Positions 26,404 through 35,969 of a DNA stretch of 64,000 nt are shown here, one piece after another. Positions within the stretch are counted from its first letter, which is position 1. Each line of letters starts with the position of its first letter. The stretch is from the NCBI RefSeq assembly GCF_000007345.1, contig NC_003552.1, positions 1,364,001 through 1,428,000 of the forward strand. The letters are read 5' to 3'. The stretch is from Methanosarcina acetivorans C2A. GTDB lineage: Archaea > Halobacteriota > Methanosarcinia > Methanosarcinales > Methanosarcinaceae. The position numbers and the translations under genes were made by a program. The notes beneath the pieces were generated by a model. That model saw nothing but the letters and a program-made list of their open reading frames with translations. It was not told the origin of the DNA and searched no databases.

Positions 26404-28905
26404 TTATTCGTTTTCGGCTTCACTTTGGGGAATGTTTGCCTCTATTATGGTCCCTTTTTGAATATCGTTTTCAGTTACCTGAATCCCTTCAATAGTTGAA
26501 TTCTCTCCAGCGGTCAGGGAATAAGCAGAGGTTGCATGAACCCCGTTTCCGGCATTTTCGGTAGAATAGGGCACAGTTATTTCAAATGAACCTTTTTCGT
26601 CTGCCACGTCCCCGTTCTGGTATAAGAATTCCCTCCCAGTGTTCGAGCTGACCTCAAGTTTTGCAATCACGGTCGCGTTAGGAGCTGTGGTGCCTGAAAG
26701 TGTGGCTCCCTTAACATATTCGAATACCTTTACAGTGTTTCCGCTACTGTTTTTATCCTCTGTGGTATTCGGCGTGCTTTCATGGACCAACCTGAGGTTT
26801 CCAAGCCCGATCCCGTCAATTTCATAGAGTTTGTATATCTCTGTATCCATATAGGCCTGTTTGGCAGTTGCAACGGTTCTGAAACCTGTTTTTTCCTGAA
26901 CAGTTGAGACGTTGTAATAGTCTTCGATCTCTTTTCCTGCGAGTTCAACAATAGATCCGAACTTACCTTTTGCCATTTGTGTGTCGGTTATTACATATTT
27001 TACATTGAGCTTGTCTATTATTGTTTTAGCTTCTTCTTCGGAATTGGAAATAAAGAAATTTGCAGAATCTTCTACTCCTGTCTGGAAGTTATTGGAGACT
27101 GCGGGCCGTTTTCCTATGTATACAATCCAGTTCCCGTAGTCCCACCAGCTAAGGACCCCGTACTCGGGGGTTTCTGTGGGTTCAAGATAATAGGAAGTTG
27201 CAGGGGTCGAGGCTTCAAGCCAGTTGAGAGCGTCTTTCCATTCAGGATCGATTGAAGCCGGATCCTTAGCAAAAGAAACCCCATACCATATGGAGGGCAC
27301 GAAGATAAGTCCTATCAAAGCCACTCCTGAAACCAGTTTGAAGTAATCAGGCTCGGCTGACGTGTTCTTTGATTCTGTTGCGTGTCTGTTTTTAAATTTC
27401 GTTTTTGAGCTTGCTTTTTTTCCTTTTTTAAGTGAGGAATCCGGTACCTTCTCCTTTTTATTTTCGGGTTTTATCAGTTTTTTAACTTCTCTTTCGAAAT
27501 CAAGGGATTCCAGCAACACCCAGAGGATATATGCTGAAAGGATTGAGACATTTACTGCAAAAAGGTAGGTAAAACGTCTCTGGGAAAGAGCAAGGTATGT
27601 ATAGAAAAGTGTCCATAAGAGGAAAAATACCCCTTCAGGTTTTGCCTTTTCTCCTTTTAACTCAAGACTGAACAGGAAAAGTCCTGCCAGTGCCGTCAGG
27701 AAAGTAAGCCCGAAACTTCCCAGTACCGATGAGAAGGTAAGCTTTCCCTGTAAGGTCAGAAACAGAGGCATTGCTTCGGAAATTGTGCCTATGTATTCTC
27801 CTTTCCCCGAAAAAAACCTCAGGCCCTCAACAATGAAACCATAGTATTCGACGGAAAATATCCGGACGAGAAGAAGCCCTGAGACTAAAACGAGTATTAA
27901 AACGCCGGGGTAGTATTTCCAGTCCATTTCTTTCTTTGAGATATATGTTGAAAAGCCCCATAAAAGGAATAAACCTGCGAGCATGATCAGTACATATACA
28001 ACCTGGAACCAGGAAAGATATATTGCACTCATTTCGAGCCCGGACCGGACTTCTCCTGCGGCGAGAGGAATTGTGAACAAGAGCGTGGCAAATAGAGTTA
28101 TAGCCGAGCAGATGAAGAGATAATCTGATTCTTTTCCTGCTTTAAGGTCTATTGTTCTCTGAACCAGTGCGTACAGGCCAATAAAGCTGATAAAGACCGG
28201 AGCCCCCACCCAGGTAAAGATTAGGAGCGAAAAAAAGATCCCTGAGGCTGCTGCAAGTCCCACGGGATTTATGAGGTTTTTATCGGAAGATATGTTTTTG
28301 AGCGAACTTAATGTAAGGTTTCTTTCCCCTGCCAGTTTTATGGCAAGTATGAATAGTGCATAGGCTGCCGTTGAGAGGAGCACTTCAGCTACGTGATGGT
28401 CGGCTGCCCCAAAGCGGGATATGTATAGATGGGCAGGGAGAACGGCAAAAATGAGAGCTCCAAGAAGCCCTGTTTTTTTGTCAAAGACTGAGGCTGCCAC
28501 CACATAAACAGGAATTACTGTCAGGACTCCGAGCAGTACTGGCAAAAGAGCCACCGCAAATTCTACAGTATGCGTGTCAGGCTGTCCTCCTCCTATAATT
28601 ATTGCGAGGAAGGCGCCTAAGAGGTCAAAGAATGGCGGCCACCCGATCTCAAAACCATAAGGGTAGTTAAGATAGGTATCAAAGTTAAGGGAATGAGGGA
28701 AACTGGAGACCGTATACAGAATGCGCCGCATATGATAATAGTCATCATACCCCGTGAAGGTTATGCCCCCGTCTGCAGTGAGTGGAGCATAGGTGAGCAT
28801 GCGGATAATGAAGCCGGCTAAGAGCACAGCTCCAAGCACGAGAAGATTTTTTGAAAATCCGTTTCGTGCATTTCTGTTTTGGTTGATTTTTTCTGGCTTC
28901 TCCAT
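26404..28905 (-). CDS. aglB: Dolichyl-phosphooligosaccharide--protein oligosaccharyltransferase (AglB/STT3)
   Basis: Transfers the lipid-linked glycan to Asn in N-x-S/T sequons of exported proteins. The ~833-residue membrane protein has an N-terminal region of about 13 transmembrane segments, with the catalytic first-loop acid motif in TGYDDYYHM, and a soluble C-terminal domain with the diagnostic WWDYG motif (about residues 587-591). A Lys-rich cytoplasmic linker lies between membrane segments near 490-515. A minus-strand TATA-like AATATATAAG at 28931-28940 lies ~30 bases before the ATG at 28905; that spacing favours this ATG over the GTG at 28914 and suggests a nearly leaderless mRNA. It opens the glycan locus. 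Confidence 0.94.
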   Translation of the reverse strand: MEKPEKINQNRNARNGFSKNLLVLGAVLLAGFIIRMLTYAPLTADGGITFTGYDDYYHMRRILYTVSSFPHSLNFDTYLNYPYGFEIGWPPFFDLLGAFLAIIIGGGQPDTHTVEFAVALLPVLLGVLTVIPVYVVAASVFDKKTGLLGALIFAVLPAHLYISRFGAADHHVAEVLLSTAAYALFILAIKLAGERNLTLSSLKNISSDKNLINPVGLAAASGIFFSLLIFTWVGAPVFISFIGLYALVQRTIDLKAGKESDYLFICSAITLFATLLFTIPLAAGEVRSGLEMSAIYLSWFQVVYVLIMLAGLFLLWGFSTYISKKEMDWKYYPGVLILVLVSGLLLVRIFSVEYYGFIVEGLRFFSGKGEYIGTISEAMPLFLTLQGKLTFSSVLGSFGLTFLTALAGLFLFSLELKGEKAKPEGVFFLLWTLFYTYLALSQRRFTYLFAVNVSILSAYILWVLLESLDFEREVKKLIKPENKKEKVPDSSLKKGKKASSKTKFKNRHATESKNTSAEPDYFKLVSGVALIGLIFVPSIWYGVSFAKDPASIDPEWKDALNWLEASTPATSYYLEPTETPEYGVLSWWDYGNWIVYIGKRPAVSNNFQTGVEDSANFFISNSEEEAKTIIDKLNVKYVITDTQMAKGKFGSIVELAGKEIEDYYNVSTVQEKTGFRTVATAKQAYMDTEIYKLYEIDGIGLGNLRLVHESTPNTTEDKNSSGNTVKVFEYVKGATLSGTTAPNATVIAKLEVSSNTGREFLYQNGDVADEKGSFEITVPYSTENAGNGVHATSAYSLTAGENSTIEGIQVTENDIQKGTIIEANIPQSEAENE

Positions 28906-28929
28906 ATCACTCACGTTTATTTTTTGACT

Positions 28930-28943
28930 ACTTATATATTTTA
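28930..28943 (-). promoter_or_regulatory. TATA box of aglB
   Basis: Minus-strand AAAATATATAAG with A-rich flanks, centred ~31 bases upstream of the aglB ATG. Expected transcription start is within a few bases of the start codon. Confidence 0.55.
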
Positions 28944-29004
28944 GTTCTATTTAAGAAATCAAACTTTTTCAATAAAAAGGATTTCTACCTCATCCCAGAG
29001 GTAC

Positions 29005-30033
29005 TTATCTCATATCGCCTTTTACCATCATTCCGACCAATTCTTCAAAGCTGACCTTTGTTTTCCAGCCAAGTTTTTCTCTGGCTTTTGAAGGGTCTCC
29101 TATCAAAATATCCACTTCAGTCGGTCTGTAAAACATCGGATCAACTTCCACGAGTATTTTTCCGCTGTTAGCATCCCTGCCAATCTCGTTAACTCCTTCA
29201 CCTTCCCATTCGATGTCAATGCCTGCCTCTCTGAATGCAAGTTCGGTGAATTCTCTAACGGAATGGGTTTCTCCTGTTGCGACGACGTAATCTTCGGGTT
29301 TATCCTGCTGTAAAATGAGCCACATGGCTTCCACATAATCCCCTGAAAATCCCCAGTCACGTTTGGCATTGAGATTTCCAAGATAGAGTTTATCCTGAAG
29401 CCCTTTTTTAATCTTTGATACAGCTATTGTAATCTTCCTGGTAACGAAAGTTTCTCCTCTCAAAGGAGATTCGTGATTAAAAAGGATGCCGTTGCAGGCA
29501 AACATATCATAAGCTTCACGGTAGTTTACGGTAATCCAGTAAGCATACAGTTTAGCTACCGAATAGGGACTTCGGGGATAGAAAGGAGTACTTTCTTTTT
29601 GTGGGACTTCACGTACTTTCCCGAATAATTCACTGGTTGATGCCTGATAAAACTTAGATTTGTCTTCAAGCCCGAGAATTCTTATTGCTTCCAGAATACG
29701 AAGGGCTCCAAGTCCATCCGAGTTCGCAGTGTATTCGGGAGTCTCAAAAGAAACCTGGACATGACTTTGGGCGCCGAGGTTGTAAATTTCATCAGGTTCG
29801 ATGTCCTTAATAAGTCTGAAAACGTTTGCCGAATCGGTCAGGTCTCCGTGGTGCAAAATAAATTTGGAGTTTTCTTGATGGGGATCTTGCAGGAGATGAT
29901 CTATACGTCCGGTATTGCTCAGAGACGATCTTCTGTGCATCCCATGCACAGTATATCCTTTATTCAACAGGAGTTCGGCAAGGTATGCTCCATCCTGCCC
30001 GGTCACTCCTGTAAGTAATGCAACTTTAGACAT
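29005..30033 (-). CDS. gmd: GDP-mannose 4,6-dehydratase
   Basis: Short-chain dehydrogenase that converts GDP-mannose to GDP-4-keto-6-deoxymannose, precursor of fucose, rhamnose and perosamine-type sugars. NAD(P)-binding [15 protein letters not shown] opens the protein; the HRRSS segment, the catalytic STSELFG (Thr and Glu) and [10 protein letters not shown] (Tyr and Lys) match canonical Gmd, as does [14 protein letters not shown]. About 342 residues. The ATG at 30033 follows GGTAAAA; GTG/GTA codons upstream are less likely starts. The paralogue at 30060-31082 lies 26 bases upstream, so the two form an operon. Confidence 0.92.
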   Translation of the reverse strand: MSKVALLTGVTGQDGAYLAELLLNKGYTVHGMHRRSSLSNTGRIDHLLQDPHQENSKFILHHGDLTDSANVFRLIKDIEPDEIYNLGAQSHVQVSFETPEYTANSDGLGALRILEAIRILGLEDKSKFYQASTSELFGKVREVPQKESTPFYPRSPYSVAKLYAYWITVNYREAYDMFACNGILFNHESPLRGETFVTRKITIAVSKIKKGLQDKLYLGNLNAKRDWGFSGDYVEAMWLILQQDKPEDYVVATGETHSVREFTELAFREAGIDIEWEGEGVNEIGRDANSGKILVEVDPMFYRPTEVDILIGDPSKAREKLGWKTKVSFEELVGMMVKGDMR

Positions 30034-30059
30034 TTTTACCACGCAATTTCAAATCTATT

Positions 30060-31082
30060 TTAACATTTTACGAATTCCAGGTCATCTTTGACCATCATTT
30101 TAACCAGCTCTTCAAAATTTACTTCCGGAATCCATCCAAGTTTTTCTCTGGCTTTTGAAGGGTTTCCAACTAATAAGCTTGACTCAAGGGGCCTGTAAAA
30201 CCTGGGGTCTACCTCGACCAGAATCTCACCTGTTACAGCATTTCTCCCTTTTTTCTCAAGCCCTTCTCCTTCCCATTCGAGTTCAATACTGACCTCTCTG
30301 AATGCGAATTCCACCAGTTCCTGTACCGAACGGGTTTCACCTGTTGCAATCACATAATCATCCGGTTTATCCTGTTGCAACATCAGCCACATAGCTTCAA
30401 CGTAGTCTCCTGCAAATCCCCAGTCTCTTTTTGCATTCAGATTCCCAAGGTAAAGTTTTTCTTGAAATCCTTTTTTTATTCTGACCGCAGCCCTGGTAAT
30501 TTTTCTCGTAACAAAATTTTCGGGTCTTATCGGGGATTCATGATTAAAAAGGATACCATTGCAAACAAACATATCATAAGCTTCACGATAGTTTATGGCA
30601 ATCCAGTAGGCGTACAACTTGGACACTGCATAAGGGTTCCTAGGGTGAAAGGGGGTATTTTCATTTTGCGGGATTTCCAGGGAGTTCCCGAATAAATCCC
30701 CGGTAGAAGCCTGGAAAAATTTTGTTTTCTTTTTCAGCCCAAGAGTACGGATAGCTTCGAGGAGGCGCAGGGTGCCAAGTGCATTAATTTCTGCTGTATA
30801 TTCCGGTCGGTCAAAAGAGGTTTGCACATTGCTTTGGGCCGCCAGATTATAGATCTCATCCGGACGTATCTCTTGAATAATTCTTAGAAGCTTCGAATAA
30901 TCGGTCATGTCACAGAAGTGAAAATGAAGATTTGTGTTTTTTTGCTCTTTATCCTTATCTTCGGTTCTGGTAGAAGATTCTCTTTTTATTCCATGTACTA
31001 CGTACCCCTTATCTAATAAAAGCTTTGAAATGTATGTTCCATCCTGGCCTGTTATGCCTGTTATCAGTGCGACCTTTGTCAA
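30060..31082 (-). CDS. GDP-mannose 4,6-dehydratase-like paralogue with altered active site
   Basis: 340 residues, clearly homologous to the neighbouring Gmd over the full length ([39 protein letters not shown]). Two features differ. The segment after the Rossmann beta-2 strand is shortened and Lys/Glu-rich. The catalytic STSE of Gmd is STGD, so the active-site Glu is Asp and the preceding Ser is Gly. Tyr and Lys are kept. It may be a weaker Gmd, or a reductase/epimerase acting on the Gmd product, as in GDP-D-rhamnose synthesis. Start is a TTG four bases after AGGTGA. First gene of the leftward pair. Confidence 0.85.
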   Translation of the reverse strand: MTKVALITGITGQDGTYISKLLLDKGYVVHGIKRESSTRTEDKDKEQKNTNLHFHFCDMTDYSKLLRIIQEIRPDEIYNLAAQSNVQTSFDRPEYTAEINALGTLRLLEAIRTLGLKKKTKFFQASTGDLFGNSLEIPQNENTPFHPRNPYAVSKLYAYWIAINYREAYDMFVCNGILFNHESPIRPENFVTRKITRAAVRIKKGFQEKLYLGNLNAKRDWGFAGDYVEAMWLMLQQDKPDDYVIATGETRSVQELVEFAFREVSIELEWEGEGLEKKGRNAVTGEILVEVDPRFYRPLESSLLVGNPSKAREKLGWIPEVNFEELVKMMVKDDLEFVKC

Positions 31083-31459
31083 GGAATCACCTGGTTTGCT
31101 CCCAATTCTTCTCCTGCAGGAGATCGGATATTTATTATCTTAAAAACGTAGCTCCCTTTGCAAAAAGCATATCTTCTTAATCTATATAAACTAATTGATA
31201 CACAATATTTTTGTTAACGTACTGTTAAATTGTTATTACTCTATATGATTTGAATGGATGCCTCCAGGTTATTCCTGTTAAATCCTTTGTTCAGGTTGTG
31301 ACTGGAGACTCCTGTGGGATAAGTAAAGTCCAGCTAAGTAGATCTGGATATTAAACAGGGCGATATTTAGTATAAAGCGGCGAAGTTTTTATCCAAGTTA
31401 GAATTCGGTTCGAAACACATATAAATCCCAATTTAAATTTAACGTGAAATAATTAAAAA
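31083..31459. other. Divergent promoter region of the glycan locus
   Basis: 377-base AT-rich gap. Minus-strand TATA-like TTTATATAG near 31182-31191 could drive the two dehydratase genes with a ~75-base leader. The plus-strand promoter is listed separately. No gene seen. Confidence 0.5.
31411..31426 (+). promoter_or_regulatory. BRE/TATA promoter of the export operon
   Basis: CGAAAC (BRE-like) followed by ACATATAAAT. The TATA centre is ~38 bases before the ATG at 31460, predicting a leader of about 10-12 bases. Confidence 0.6.
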
Positions 31460-32542
31460 ATGAGAACAAACATGAAAACAGCAATCTTTCATGATTACTT
31501 CGGAGCTATTGGTGGTGGAGAAAAAGTTGTCATCACTCTAGCAAATTTATTGAATGCTGATATTATCACTACAGACATGGATGCAGTTGATAAACTGGAC
31601 ACCGAAGTAAATGTGATATCTCTAGGGCATACACAGAAAATCCCCCCGCTAAAACAGATTTCTGCAACAGAAAAATTTTATTCCTGTAATTTTTCAAATG
31701 ATTATGATTTTTTCATCTTCACAGGGAACTGGAGCCATTATGCAGCTCACAGGCATCATCCTAACATGTGGTACTGCTACACGCCTGTAAGAGCTTTTTA
31801 CGATCTCTACGATACTTTCTTACAGAGGCAGGATTTTATTACAAGGCAGGCTTTTCGTATCTGGGTATACGGCCACAGGTGGCTGGATCAAAAATCCATT
31901 AGGAATATCGATCAGATTGTCACGATTTCAAAAAATTCCCAGAAAAGAATAGAGAAGTATCACCACAGAAACGCTGATATAATTTATCCCCCTGTTGATG
32001 TTTCTAAGTTTGAATGTAAGGAATACGGGGATTTCTGGCTCTCGGTGAACAGGCTTTATCCTGAAAAAAGAGTCGAATTGCAAATTGAAGCGTTCAGAAA
32101 AATGCCTGATGAGAAACTCATTATCGTGGGTGGCTATGCAAAGGGGGACCATGCTGAAAAATATGCAAAACATATAAGTAATAAACTACCTGACAACGTG
32201 AACATACTTGGAGAAGTTTCGGAAACGGAATTAATCGACCTTTACTCCAGATGCAGAGGTTTTATCTGCACGGCACTTGACGAAGACTTTGGCCTGACCC
32301 CTGTAGAAGCAATGGCAAGCGGAAAACCTGTTGTTGCGGCAAACGAAGGAGGGTTTAAAGAGACCGTTACTGAAAAAACGGGTTTTCTTATAAATGCGGA
32401 TATTCACAGCGTCATAGAAGCTGTCAAATTCGTATCTCGTGAACCCGAAAGTTACAGGGATGCCTGTCTTAAGCAGGCAAAATGCTTTGATCTTTCGATT
32501 TTTAGTGAAAAGATAAAAAATGTGGTAAATGATGATCGTTAG
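31460..32542 (+). CDS. GT4-family glycosyltransferase
   Basis: 360 residues, GT-B fold. The N-terminal glycine-rich AIGGGEKV loop and the C-terminal donor-binding block [22 protein letters not shown] (Glu-x7-Glu motif) with [17 protein letters not shown] are characteristic. Retaining transfer from a nucleotide sugar is the family activity; donor and acceptor unknown. The first ATG (31460) has no Shine-Dalgarno and fits a short-leader transcript from the TATA at 31418; Met5 is the alternative. It overlaps the Wzm-like permease gene by 14 bases and heads a six-gene operon. Confidence 0.88.
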   Translation: MRTNMKTAIFHDYFGAIGGGEKVVITLANLLNADIITTDMDAVDKLDTEVNVISLGHTQKIPPLKQISATEKFYSCNFSNDYDFFIFTGNWSHYAAHRHHPNMWYCYTPVRAFYDLYDTFLQRQDFITRQAFRIWVYGHRWLDQKSIRNIDQIVTISKNSQKRIEKYHHRNADIIYPPVDVSKFECKEYGDFWLSVNRLYPEKRVELQIEAFRKMPDEKLIIVGGYAKGDHAEKYAKHISNKLPDNVNILGEVSETELIDLYSRCRGFICTALDEDFGLTPVEAMASGKPVVAANEGGFKETVTEKTGFLINADIHSVIEAVKFVSREPESYRDACLKQAKCFDLSIFSEKIKNVVNDDR

Positions 32543-33311
32543 GCATCTGAAAGAGCTCTATGGATACAGGAACCTTATCTGGCAGCTGGCATGGAGTGAA
32601 TTTAAATTAAGATATAAAAATTCTATACTGGGTTATTTCTGGTCACTACTTGAGCCCATGCTTATGCTCGTAGTTCTATATGTGGTTTTTTCGAATTTGA
32701 TGAGAGTTCAGGTTGAATACTTCCAGTTGTTTTTACTTCTCGGAATCATTCTATGGAATTTTTTTAGCAGAGCAACTACCATCGGAATGTTTTCCATAGT
32801 AGGAAAACCAAGTATGGTAAAGAAAATTTACTTTCCACGGGATATTTTTGTAGTTTCCTCATGCATTACAGCTCTGCTCATGAGCATTTTCGAGTCCTTT
32901 ATCTTCATAATGTTTATGGCATTTTTCAGGGTACCAATTTCCATCAACCTGGTTTATGCCCCGTTTATTCTGTTGTTCCTTTTTATTCTCTCACTTGGGC
33001 TTTCTCTGGTACTTTCCGCGTTGAATGTATATTACAGAGACGTGCAATTTATCTGGCAGGTTCTTTTACAAATAGGATTCTTTGCAACCCCTGTAATCTA
33101 TACCATCGACATATTTCCTGAAAATCTGCAGAAATTCATCTTATTGAATCCAATTGCCCGGATTCTTACTTCAGCGAGGGATACTATTATCTATTCTTCT
33201 CCAGCGAAAACAGAGGATCTTTTATTTATTTGCTTTTCAGCAATAATCTTCCTTCTTGTAGGATACATTATTTTTTCCAGACTGGAACCCCGATTTGCGG
33301 AGGAAATCTGA
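32529..33311 (+). CDS. ABC-2 type polysaccharide export permease (Wzm/TagG-like)
   Basis: 260 residues with six predicted membrane spans and the family N-terminal amphipathic stretch ([28 protein letters not shown] is split here as [13 protein letters not shown] then [11 protein letters not shown]). The [20 protein letters not shown] and [10 protein letters not shown] segments are hallmark ABC2_membrane motifs. It forms the channel of an exporter of lipid-linked glycans with the next gene. It overlaps the upstream GT4 and shares one base with the start of the ATPase gene, so stoichiometric coupled translation is likely. Confidence 0.9.
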   Translation: MMIVRHLKELYGYRNLIWQLAWSEFKLRYKNSILGYFWSLLEPMLMLVVLYVVFSNLMRVQVEYFQLFLLLGIILWNFFSRATTIGMFSIVGKPSMVKKIYFPRDIFVVSSCITALLMSIFESFIFIMFMAFFRVPISINLVYAPFILLFLFILSLGLSLVLSALNVYYRDVQFIWQVLLQIGFFATPVIYTIDIFPENLQKFILLNPIARILTSARDTIIYSSPAKTEDLLFICFSAIIFLLVGYIIFSRLEPRFAEEI

Positions 33312-34540
33312 TGCCTGCAATTGAAGTTAAGCACCTGAACAAAACTTTCCGCATACCCCATGAAAAAAGAACCACCATATTTGAGGCTTTGACCGGAGTC
33401 TTCAAGCCTCCAACCTATGAAACTTTCCATGCACTCAAAGATATCAATTTTACAGTTGAAGACGAGGAGGCACTTGGAATCATTGGAGTAAACGGGAGTG
33501 GAAAGAGCACTTTATTAAAGATTATAGCTAATATTCTGCCTCCTACGGGAGGAAATGTAAATATTAATAAGAAAATCACTCCTTTTCTGGAACTGGGAGT
33601 TGGTTTCCAGCCCGATCTTACGGCTGCAGAGAACATAAAAATCTATGCAACCATCATGGGTATGCAAAGAAGGGAAATTAATGATAAGCTGGACGATATA
33701 ATTGAGTTTGCGGGACTTGAAAAATTCAGGGACACGAAGCTTAAAAATTTTTCTTCGGGCATGCAGGTAAGGCTTGCCTTCTCAACGGCAATTCAAACTG
33801 ACCCTGAGATCCTTTTGATGGATGAAGTGCTCGCCGTAGGAGATATGGAATTTCAGCAAAAGTGCCTTGATACCCTGAGTCAGTATCGAAAGGAAGGGGT
33901 TACTATCGTTTTTGTTTCACATGACCTTGGGGCAGTAAGGAGGTTTTGTGATAGGACTTTACTTCTTAATAAAGGAGAACAGGTCGTTTTAGGAGACACT
34001 GGAGAAGTAATTGACCGTTATGTATACGGGGGTGGAAAAGAGGCCTCCAGTCCGGATAATACTGTATCAGAAAATGAATCCGAACCCTCCGAAATAGAGG
34101 AAACGATTGAGGATAAGGCTTCCCGCTGGGGAGATCGAATTGTTGAGATTACCGATGTGGAGTTTTACGATAAATTTGGCAATAGAGGTTCCAGGTTCAA
34201 CTCTCTGGATCCTATGACAATCAGAATCTTTTACCATGCACATAAAAAAGTCTCCGACCCGGTATTTGGCATTTCTCTGTATTCCGAAAAAAGGGAAAAC
34301 CTTTTTGGAACAAATACGGAATTAAAAAATGTCGAGCTTTATACTATCGAGGGCAAAGGACATGTTGACCTCATGATAGAGAAAATCCCTATGATAGCAG
34401 GAAGGTTTTTACTTACGGTAGCGGTACATACTCGTGACCAAAAACCTTACGACTGGCATGATAAACAGTATTTTTTTGATGTAATCCCGACCTGTAGAAA
34501 TGTTGGGCTTTTCGAAGTCCCTTGCAAATGGAAGATCTGA
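33311..34540 (+). CDS. ABC polysaccharide export ATPase with C-terminal substrate-recognition domain (Wzt-like)
   Basis: 409 residues from the ATG that follows GGAGG and overlaps the permease stop (TGATG). Nucleotide-binding domain: Walker A GVNGSGKS (59-66), signature FSSGMQVRLAF near 153, Walker B ILLMDEVLAVGD near 172. After an acidic linker (about 255-275) comes a beta-sandwich C-terminal domain (WGDRIVEITDVEFYDKFG onward) as in bacterial Wzt, where it recognises the capped non-reducing end of the O-antigen. A longer in-frame frame beginning at 33230 is contradicted by the Shine-Dalgarno. The presence of this domain implies that the exported glycan carries a terminal modification. Confidence 0.92.
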   Translation: MPAIEVKHLNKTFRIPHEKRTTIFEALTGVFKPPTYETFHALKDINFTVEDEEALGIIGVNGSGKSTLLKIIANILPPTGGNVNINKKITPFLELGVGFQPDLTAAENIKIYATIMGMQRREINDKLDDIIEFAGLEKFRDTKLKNFSSGMQVRLAFSTAIQTDPEILLMDEVLAVGDMEFQQKCLDTLSQYRKEGVTIVFVSHDLGAVRRFCDRTLLLNKGEQVVLGDTGEVIDRYVYGGGKEASSPDNTVSENESEPSEIEETIEDKASRWGDRIVEITDVEFYDKFGNRGSRFNSLDPMTIRIFYHAHKKVSDPVFGISLYSEKRENLFGTNTELKNVELYTIEGKGHVDLMIEKIPMIAGRFLLTVAVHTRDQKPYDWHDKQYFFDVIPTCRNVGLFEVPCKWKI

Positions 34541-35958
34541 GTTCAGGATGTGAAATTGTGGATACTTTTGACATTAATACTGAAATTAATGAAGACGAAA
34601 TCAACGTTGAGAAAATAATGGAAAAAATAAGAGAAAACATCCGTAAGCAGAAAGGAGCAGGGATTTTTCCAGAAAAAATTCATGGGGATCTTCAACAAGG
34701 TTCTTTGCTTGAGGTAACTCCAGGTGAAAGTAATATCCAGAGAGATCTTGATTATATAAATTCAAATTGGGATATCCAGAACAATAGTTATTTCATCAGT
34801 TCTCATCGTCCGTTTGTAGGAAAATTCCTGGTTAGAGGCAGAGACCTGGTTCATGGAGAGATCAGGCGGTATGTAGATCCGGTTTTCTGGAAGCAAACAG
34901 AGTTTAATGGGAGTACGGTTCGTCTTCTTAATGATACTGCAGGTAAGTTTATCTATTACAACAACAAGATAGAGCAGCTCCAATCCGAAATGGATTCAAA
35001 GATAGAGCAGCTCCAATCCGAAATGGATTCAAAGATAGAACATCTCAGGCCGGAATTAGGGAATAAGATAGAGCGACTCAGATCCGAATTTGAGAATCAG
35101 ATTGAACAGCTTAAGTCTGAAATAGATGATAGTATAAAAGCAGAAGTTAACTCCATAATTTCTTTAATGAATCTGGACATTGAAAATAAGGCATGGTTGG
35201 CCAGTGTACTTGACGGCAAAATTGAAAAAGGGTATAAAAACAAAAAGACTGGAACTCCTGATCCCGGTGATTTAGACATTAATTATTTCAGATTTGAGGA
35301 ACAGTTCAGGGGTTCAAGAGAAGATATAAAGCAGCGACAGTCTTGTTTCATGAATTATTTCCTCGGATGCTCTAATGTCCTGGATATTGGATGTGGAAGA
35401 GGCGAATTTCTGGAATTAGCAAGTGAGCATGGTATCGGTGCAAAAGGTGTTGATATTGATGATACCATGGTGGATTTCTGCCTTTCTAAGGGATTAAATG
35501 TAGTGAAGCAAGAAGCGATTTCGTATCTAGAAAGTGTTGATGATAAAAGTCTTGATGGAATTTTCATAGATCAGGTGGTCGAGCATCTTGAACCTGACTA
35601 CTTGATCAAGTTGCTCAAGCTTTGCTTCCAGAAACTTAAATATGGATATTATATTTTTGCGGAAACTGTAAATCCGCTATCTTTTGTATCATTTGCTAAT
35701 TTTTACATAGACATGACTCATAAAAAACCGATACATCCGGAAACCCTCAAGTTCCTGCTAACTTCAGCCGGATTTAGAGATGTAGATACTATGTTTTTTT
35801 CTCCTGTGTCCGAGAAGGCAAGACTGCAAAAAGTTCCAATTAATAACGATATGGAAGAATGGGTAAAGAACTATCTTGATATTTATAACCATAATCTGGA
35901 GAAGCTGAATGGTATCCTGTATGGGGCACAGGATTATGCTGTAATAGGTAAAAAATGA
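34528..35958 (+). CDS. Coiled-coil SAM-dependent methyltransferase of the export operon
   Basis: About 476 residues. Residues 147-201 are five consecutive 11-residue repeats of the type KIEQLQSEMDS, a hendecad coiled coil; the first two DNA units of 33 bases are identical. Residues from about 285 hold a class I methyltransferase: VLDIGCGRGEF (SAM motif I), GVDIDDTMVDFC, then DQVVEHLEPDYL and FAETVNP. The gene overlaps wzt (13 bases) and shares ATGA with an alternative start of the next gene. By position and architecture it resembles bacterial chain-terminating methyltransferases with coiled-coil rulers (WbdD), but with the coiled coil on the N-terminal side and no kinase seen. ATG 34528 chosen over TTG 34522. 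Confidence 0.8.
   Translation: MEDLSSGCEIVDTFDINTEINEDEINVEKIMEKIRENIRKQKGAGIFPEKIHGDLQQGSLLEVTPGESNIQRDLDYINSNWDIQNNSYFISSHRPFVGKFLVRGRDLVHGEIRRYVDPVFWKQTEFNGSTVRLLNDTAGKFIYYNNKIEQLQSEMDSKIEQLQSEMDSKIEHLRPELGNKIERLRSEFENQIEQLKSEIDDSIKAEVNSIISLMNLDIENKAWLASVLDGKIEKGYKNKKTGTPDPGDLDINYFRFEEQFRGSREDIKQRQSCFMNYFLGCSNVLDIGCGRGEFLELASEHGIGAKGVDIDDTMVDFCLSKGLNVVKQEAISYLESVDDKSLDGIFIDQVVEHLEPDYLIKLLKLCFQKLKYGYYIFAETVNPLSFVSFANFYIDMTHKKPIHPETLKFLLTSAGFRDVDTMFFSPVSEKARLQKVPINNDMEEWVKNYLDIYNHNLEKLNGILYGAQDYAVIGKK
34966..35130 (+). repeat. 33-bp in-frame tandem repeat inside the methyltransferase gene
   Basis: Five 33-base units at 34966, 34999, 35032, 35065 and 35098. Units 1 and 2 are identical; the others are progressively diverged. 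Each encodes 11 residues of the coiled coil, so copy-number change would keep the frame. Confidence 0.95.
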
Positions 35959-35969
35959 CGGTGAAAGTA

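Noticed and set aside
33230-33310. 27-codon N-terminal extension of the Wzt-like ATPase
   Set aside because: It is entirely inside the permease gene; ATG 33311 has GGAGG at proper spacing and begins at the canonical ABC N-terminus.
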